This document shows, in pieces, positions 52,799-54,032 of a stretch of 54,032 nt of DNA. The translations under genes and the position numbers were made by a program. Source of the stretch: JBAVEL01 sp049587715 (GTDB taxonomy: Bacteria > Bacteroidota > Ignavibacteria > UBA10030 > UBA6906). The first letter of the stretch is position 1. Each line of letters starts with the position of its first letter. Where the stretch lies: positions 1 to 54,032 of the forward strand of contig JBAVEL010000016.1 of the NCBI GenBank assembly GCA_049587715.1, written 5' to 3'. The notes under the pieces are model-generated. The model saw only the letters and a program-made list of their open reading frames with translations. It did no database searches and was not told where the DNA came from.

Positions 52799-54032
52799 CT
52801 ACCTGGCCAGAACCATCTTCTGGAGGGCCGAGAAGACCCTTCCCGAAGCCGTTGTGGCCTGCATCCGGAGGAAATAGACACCGCTCCCCACCGACCCGCC
52901 GAGGGCGTCTCTGCCGTCCCACGATACCGTGTGGACTCCCGCCCTCTGCGCTCCGTCCATCAGCCGGGCCGTCTCCTGGCCCAGGACATTGAAGACCGCC
53001 ATCCGCACATGGGCGTCTTCGGGGACCCAGTACTCAATCATGGTGGATGGATTGAACGGGTTGGGGTAGTTACCCCGGAGAGCGAAGTCAGCCGGCACCG
53101 GCTCCGCCGGCTCCGATCCCCGGGACCAGGTCCCGGAGGGAGGTTCCTCGGTGGGGGCCGGCTGCAGCACCACGTTGTCTATGAAGTACGCATCTCCCGC
53201 TGATGCGAAGGGAGCCAGCCAGAACCGGAGGCGTGCATCCGTGACGGTGCCCGCGAACCCGGCCGGGTTGAACAGGACGGAGAACGTCTGCCACGCCGGG
53301 GTCAGGTCCGCCGTGAAACCGTTCAGGCCGTAGTTCGTGAACGGGGATGCCTGCTTGTGGATGTACACGGAAAGGTCATGCCCCGAGGGGGAGTAGGCGG
53401 CGAAGCTCAAGCGGTAGCGGACGGAGCTCCCCAGCGTGATGCCCGACTGGTAGAGCTGGACGTTCGTCCCGGGGATGGTTACCAGCACGCGTCCGGCCTG
53501 TGAACCGGCAAAGCCCGGCGCTACCGCGGAGAAACTCCCCGTGCCGTTCGTGTAAAACGACCAGCCGGCGGTGCCCGACTCAAAGCCGGGGTTGGCCACG
53601 AGGTTTGCAGCGGGAAGGGGCGTTACCGTGAGGATGGCGGCGGCGCTCGTGTCCCTCCCTGTGCTGTTGAATGCGATGCAGCGGAATGCGGCCCCGTTGT
53701 CCGCGAGCGTGGCGGGAGGAGTCGTGTAGGAGGCCCCGCCCGCTCCCGGAATATCCACCCCGTTCTTCTGCCACTGGAACGAGGGGGCGGGTGTGCCCGC
53801 GGCGGCCACCGCGAATGCGGCGGTCTGCCCCTCCTCCACCGTGCGGGGGGAGGGATCCTGTGTGATGAGGGCCGGGGCGGTTGCGCCGCTGCCGGGGGCC
53901 AGCGACACATCATCCAGGAAGTACACATCCCCCGCGGCGGCAAGGCCGTTGAACGCAAACCGGAGCCGGGCATTGGTGACGGTGCCGGTGAAGCCCGTCA
54001 CGGTGAAGGGGATAGTGTAGACCTGCCAACCC
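52799..54032 (-). CDS. Exported carbohydrate-binding/Ig protein with sorting domain, 5'-truncated by window edge
   Basis: 411 codons are visible and the frame is open at base 54032, so the N-terminus is outside. The visible order is the tail of a CBM-like jelly roll (FTGTVTNARLRFAFNGL, YFLDDVSLAPG), an Ig-like domain (ITQDPSPRTVEEGQTAAF...SFQWQKNGVDIPG), and a complete CBM4/9-like jelly roll (NLVANPGFESGTAGWSFYT...DAYFIDNVVLQP). A sorting domain closes it (NYPNPFNPSTMIEYWVP, SGVYFLRMQA). The Ig domain resembles those of the two giants, so this belongs to the same extracellular family. If an enzyme domain exists it must be upstream of the window. The terminator at 52759-52789 ends the gene. 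Confidence 0.88.
   Translation of the reverse strand, partial: GWQVYTIPFTVTGFTGTVTNARLRFAFNGLAAAGDVYFLDDVSLAPGSGATAPALITQDPSPRTVEEGQTAAFAVAAAGTPAPSFQWQKNGVDIPGAGGASYTTPPATLADNGAAFRCIAFNSTGRDTSAAAILTVTPLPAANLVANPGFESGTAGWSFYTNGTGSFSAVAPGFAGSQAGRVLVTIPGTNVQLYQSGITLGSSVRYRLSFAAYSPSGHDLSVYIHKQASPFTNYGLNGFTADLTPAWQTFSVLFNPAGFAGTVTDARLRFWLAPFASAGDAYFIDNVVLQPAPTEEPPSGTWSRGSEPAEPVPADFALRGNYPNPFNPSTMIEYWVPEDAHVRMAVFNVLGQETARLMDGAQRAGVHTVSWDGRDALGGSVGSGVYFLRMQATTASGRVFSALQKMVLAR

Overview
The window is GC-rich, gene-dense bacterial DNA. Seven predicted exported proteins end in the FlgD-Ig-like / type IX-secretion-like C-terminal domain (Y-P-N-P-F-N motif, then S-G-V-Y-x-x-R, then a short basic tail). 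This points to a high-GC member of the FCB superphylum, such as the Eisenbacteria, Krumholzibacteriota or Latescibacterota type. That placement is inference; no rRNA or tRNA gene is present to settle it.

Region 1 (1-4200, minus strand) reads as one envelope/sugar operon starting near 4250. Its order is a nucleotidyltransferase fused to a phosphomannomutase-like domain, a PTS EIIA (PtsN/fructose-type) protein, a 137-aa unknown protein, and lgt, which runs off the left edge. The last three genes overlap by ATGA. Region 2 (4285-12438, plus strand) is a divergent housekeeping operon: plsY, the two halves of a split transketolase, an HtrA/DegP protease, purB, an aldehyde dehydrogenase and L-lysine 6-aminotransferase. 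It closes with a clear intrinsic terminator. Two sigma70-like promoters sit back to back at 4254-4313. The last two genes together suggest lysine oxidation to 2-aminoadipate.

Region 3 (12444-54032, minus strand) is about 41 kb made almost entirely of very large exported mosaic proteins of 594 to 3053 residues. They comprise a jelly-roll (anchor-J type) protein, two BNR-propeller proteins, two S8 subtilisin-like proteases, two giant beta-sandwich/Ig proteins and a partial carbohydrate-binding/Ig protein. One small intracellular gene, a C-methyltransferase, is embedded among them. Most genes have their own promoter and/or a long perfect terminator hairpin, so this looks like an array of single surface-protein genes.

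The most informative signals are in the exported array. The 2850-aa and 3053-aa giants are collinear paralogues that differ by one ~200-aa domain. A nearly identical ~205-aa 'nidogen-like' module occurs three times in two genes. The 1531-aa protein looks like a chimera: its front half matches the 1623-aa neighbour, its rear module matches the large S8 protease, and it lacks the C-terminal sorting domain. Two genes share an unusually well conserved promoter. I see no mobile element, CRISPR array or RNA gene.
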